Positions 6,459-6,760 of a stretch of DNA of 6,760 nt are shown here, piece after piece. Under the pieces are notes generated by a model. That model saw only the letters and a list, made by a program, of their open reading frames with translations, ran no database searches and was not told the origin of the DNA. The number at the start of each line of letters is the position of its first letter. Position 1 is the stretch's first letter. Position numbers and translations under genes: made by a program. This DNA is from Adhaeribacter sp. (lineage in GTDB: Bacteria > Bacteroidota > Bacteroidia > Cytophagales > Hymenobacteraceae), in contig JAQBNV010000555.1 in the NCBI GenBank assembly GCA_028288395.1, forward strand, positions 1-6,760, given 5' to 3'.

Positions 6459-6576
6459 ATATATTAGGACTTTCGCACATCTGGTATTCCGCCACACCCT
6501 AAATCAGAGGTGAGGGGGAGCTGAAATTACCTTGTTCAGGAAGCGTTTCTAATAATTCTGCGAAAGTCATATATTA
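6459..6576. mobile_element. MITE-like element: 102 bp with terminal inverted repeats and 8-bp target duplication
   Basis: GGACTTTCGCA (6467-6477) and TGCGAAAGTC (6559-6568) are inverted copies of each other over 10 bases. Both are flanked outside by the same 8 bases, ATATATTA (6459-6466 and 6569-6576). The left end has one extra G that the right end lacks, which could be a lost base. The 102-bp interior has no coding frame of note, so it would need a transposase supplied from elsewhere. Inverted ends plus an exact direct duplication are the hallmarks of a miniature inverted-repeat transposable element. The flanks are AT-rich, which raises the chance of coincidence, but inverted and direct repeats abutting so neatly is hard to explain otherwise. 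The 8-bp duplication and GG start would suit an IS1595-type parent, though other IS families also make 8-bp duplications. Confidence 0.6.
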
Positions 6577-6640
6577 TTTATTGGATATTAAATTTCAGTA
6601 CCTTACTATAAAATCATTTCCAAAGTTCAATTACAAAATT

Positions 6641-6661
6641 ATCAATCAAGCATCAATCAAG
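6641..6661. repeat. Tandem 10-bp repeat across the end of the FRG-like gene
   Basis: ATCAATCAAG occurs twice (6641-6650 and 6652-6661) with one base between. The second copy contains the stop codon of the minus-strand gene (6659-6657). It is probably a small slippage duplication. Confidence 0.6.
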
Positions 6662-6760
6662 TAGTGGTATAATGCCGCTTGAGCCACTGGCTGAGGCCGG
6701 CGAGGCCCGGAAATAGTACCCGCTCGGTAATATTTACCTGGTCTAGTTTGTCCCGGATTT
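6657..6760 (-). CDS. Probable FRG-domain protein, C-terminal end only (5' part outside window)
   Basis: The minus-strand frame enters from the right edge and ends at TGA 6659-6657, leaving 33 visible residues: [19 protein letters not shown], then [11 protein letters not shown] and a short T-T-T tail. The pattern K-L-D-x-x-N-I-x-E-R-x-L-F-P-G-L-x-G-L-x-x-W-L-K-R-x-Y is what I recall from the C-terminal end of FRG-domain proteins (PF08867, named after an F-R-G motif near the N-terminus, outside this window). Their molecular role is unsettled; they turn up in accessory and phage-related regions. The codons are GC-rich, unlike the AT-rich spacer next door, which supports real coding. Nothing can be said about start, length or integrity. 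Confidence 0.62.
   Translation of the reverse strand, partial: IRDKLDQVNITERVLFPGLAGLSQWLKRHYTTT

Noticed and set aside
1..6760. Looked for tRNA, rRNA, riboswitches and CRISPR arrays.
   Set aside because: No cloverleaf, conserved rRNA block, or regularly spaced repeats were seen by eye on either strand.

Overview
The window looks like a chromosomal stretch from a Bacteroidota bacterium, most likely a Cytophagales/Hymenobacteraceae type (Adhaeribacter or Pontibacter-like). The reasons are: moderate-GC genes separated by AT-rich gaps, TAnnTTTG-type -7 promoter elements, almost no Shine-Dalgarno signals, and a gene set typical of that group. The taxon is inferred from style and protein flavour, not from a marker gene.

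Layout. Bases 1-128 hold the 3' end of an IS1595-like transposase. Bases 129-830 contain no intact gene. They do hold a badly decayed, internally deleted DnaQ-like 3'-5' exonuclease on the minus strand (285-508), whose first and last active-site motifs can still be read. On the minus strand follow two exported proteins, each with its own intrinsic terminator: an M28 zinc peptidase lipoprotein with a PA-type insert (831-2558) and a periplasmic SIMPL/DUF541 protein (2674-3408). A short divergent promoter region with an imperfect 17-bp direct repeat separates these from a plus-strand gene (3581-4579). That gene encodes a 332-aa CxxC...CxxC protein resembling the zinc-finger part of HNH-like proteins but lacking the expected His. 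It converges, across a perfect 17-bp bidirectional terminator hairpin, on a 78-aa hydrophilin-like disordered protein (4710-4946, minus). A cytoplasmic erythromycin-esterase-family hydrolase follows on the plus strand (5129-6406). The last part holds a 102-bp MITE-like element with 10-11-bp terminal inverted repeats and an exact 8-bp target duplication, then the C-terminal tail of what looks like an FRG-domain protein entering from the right on the minus strand.

How the genes relate. There is no sign of one integrated pathway. The genes mostly carry their own terminators and alternate in direction, so most are probably single-gene units. A loose theme of stress and envelope maintenance is possible (SIMPL protein, hydrophilin, Ere-like hydrolase), but this is inference. 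Both ends show mobile-element activity and gene decay. I do not see a convincing new multi-gene system. The best candidates for follow-up are the HNH-like protein with an altered motif, the MITE with its possible IS parent, and the Ere-like enzyme of unknown substrate.
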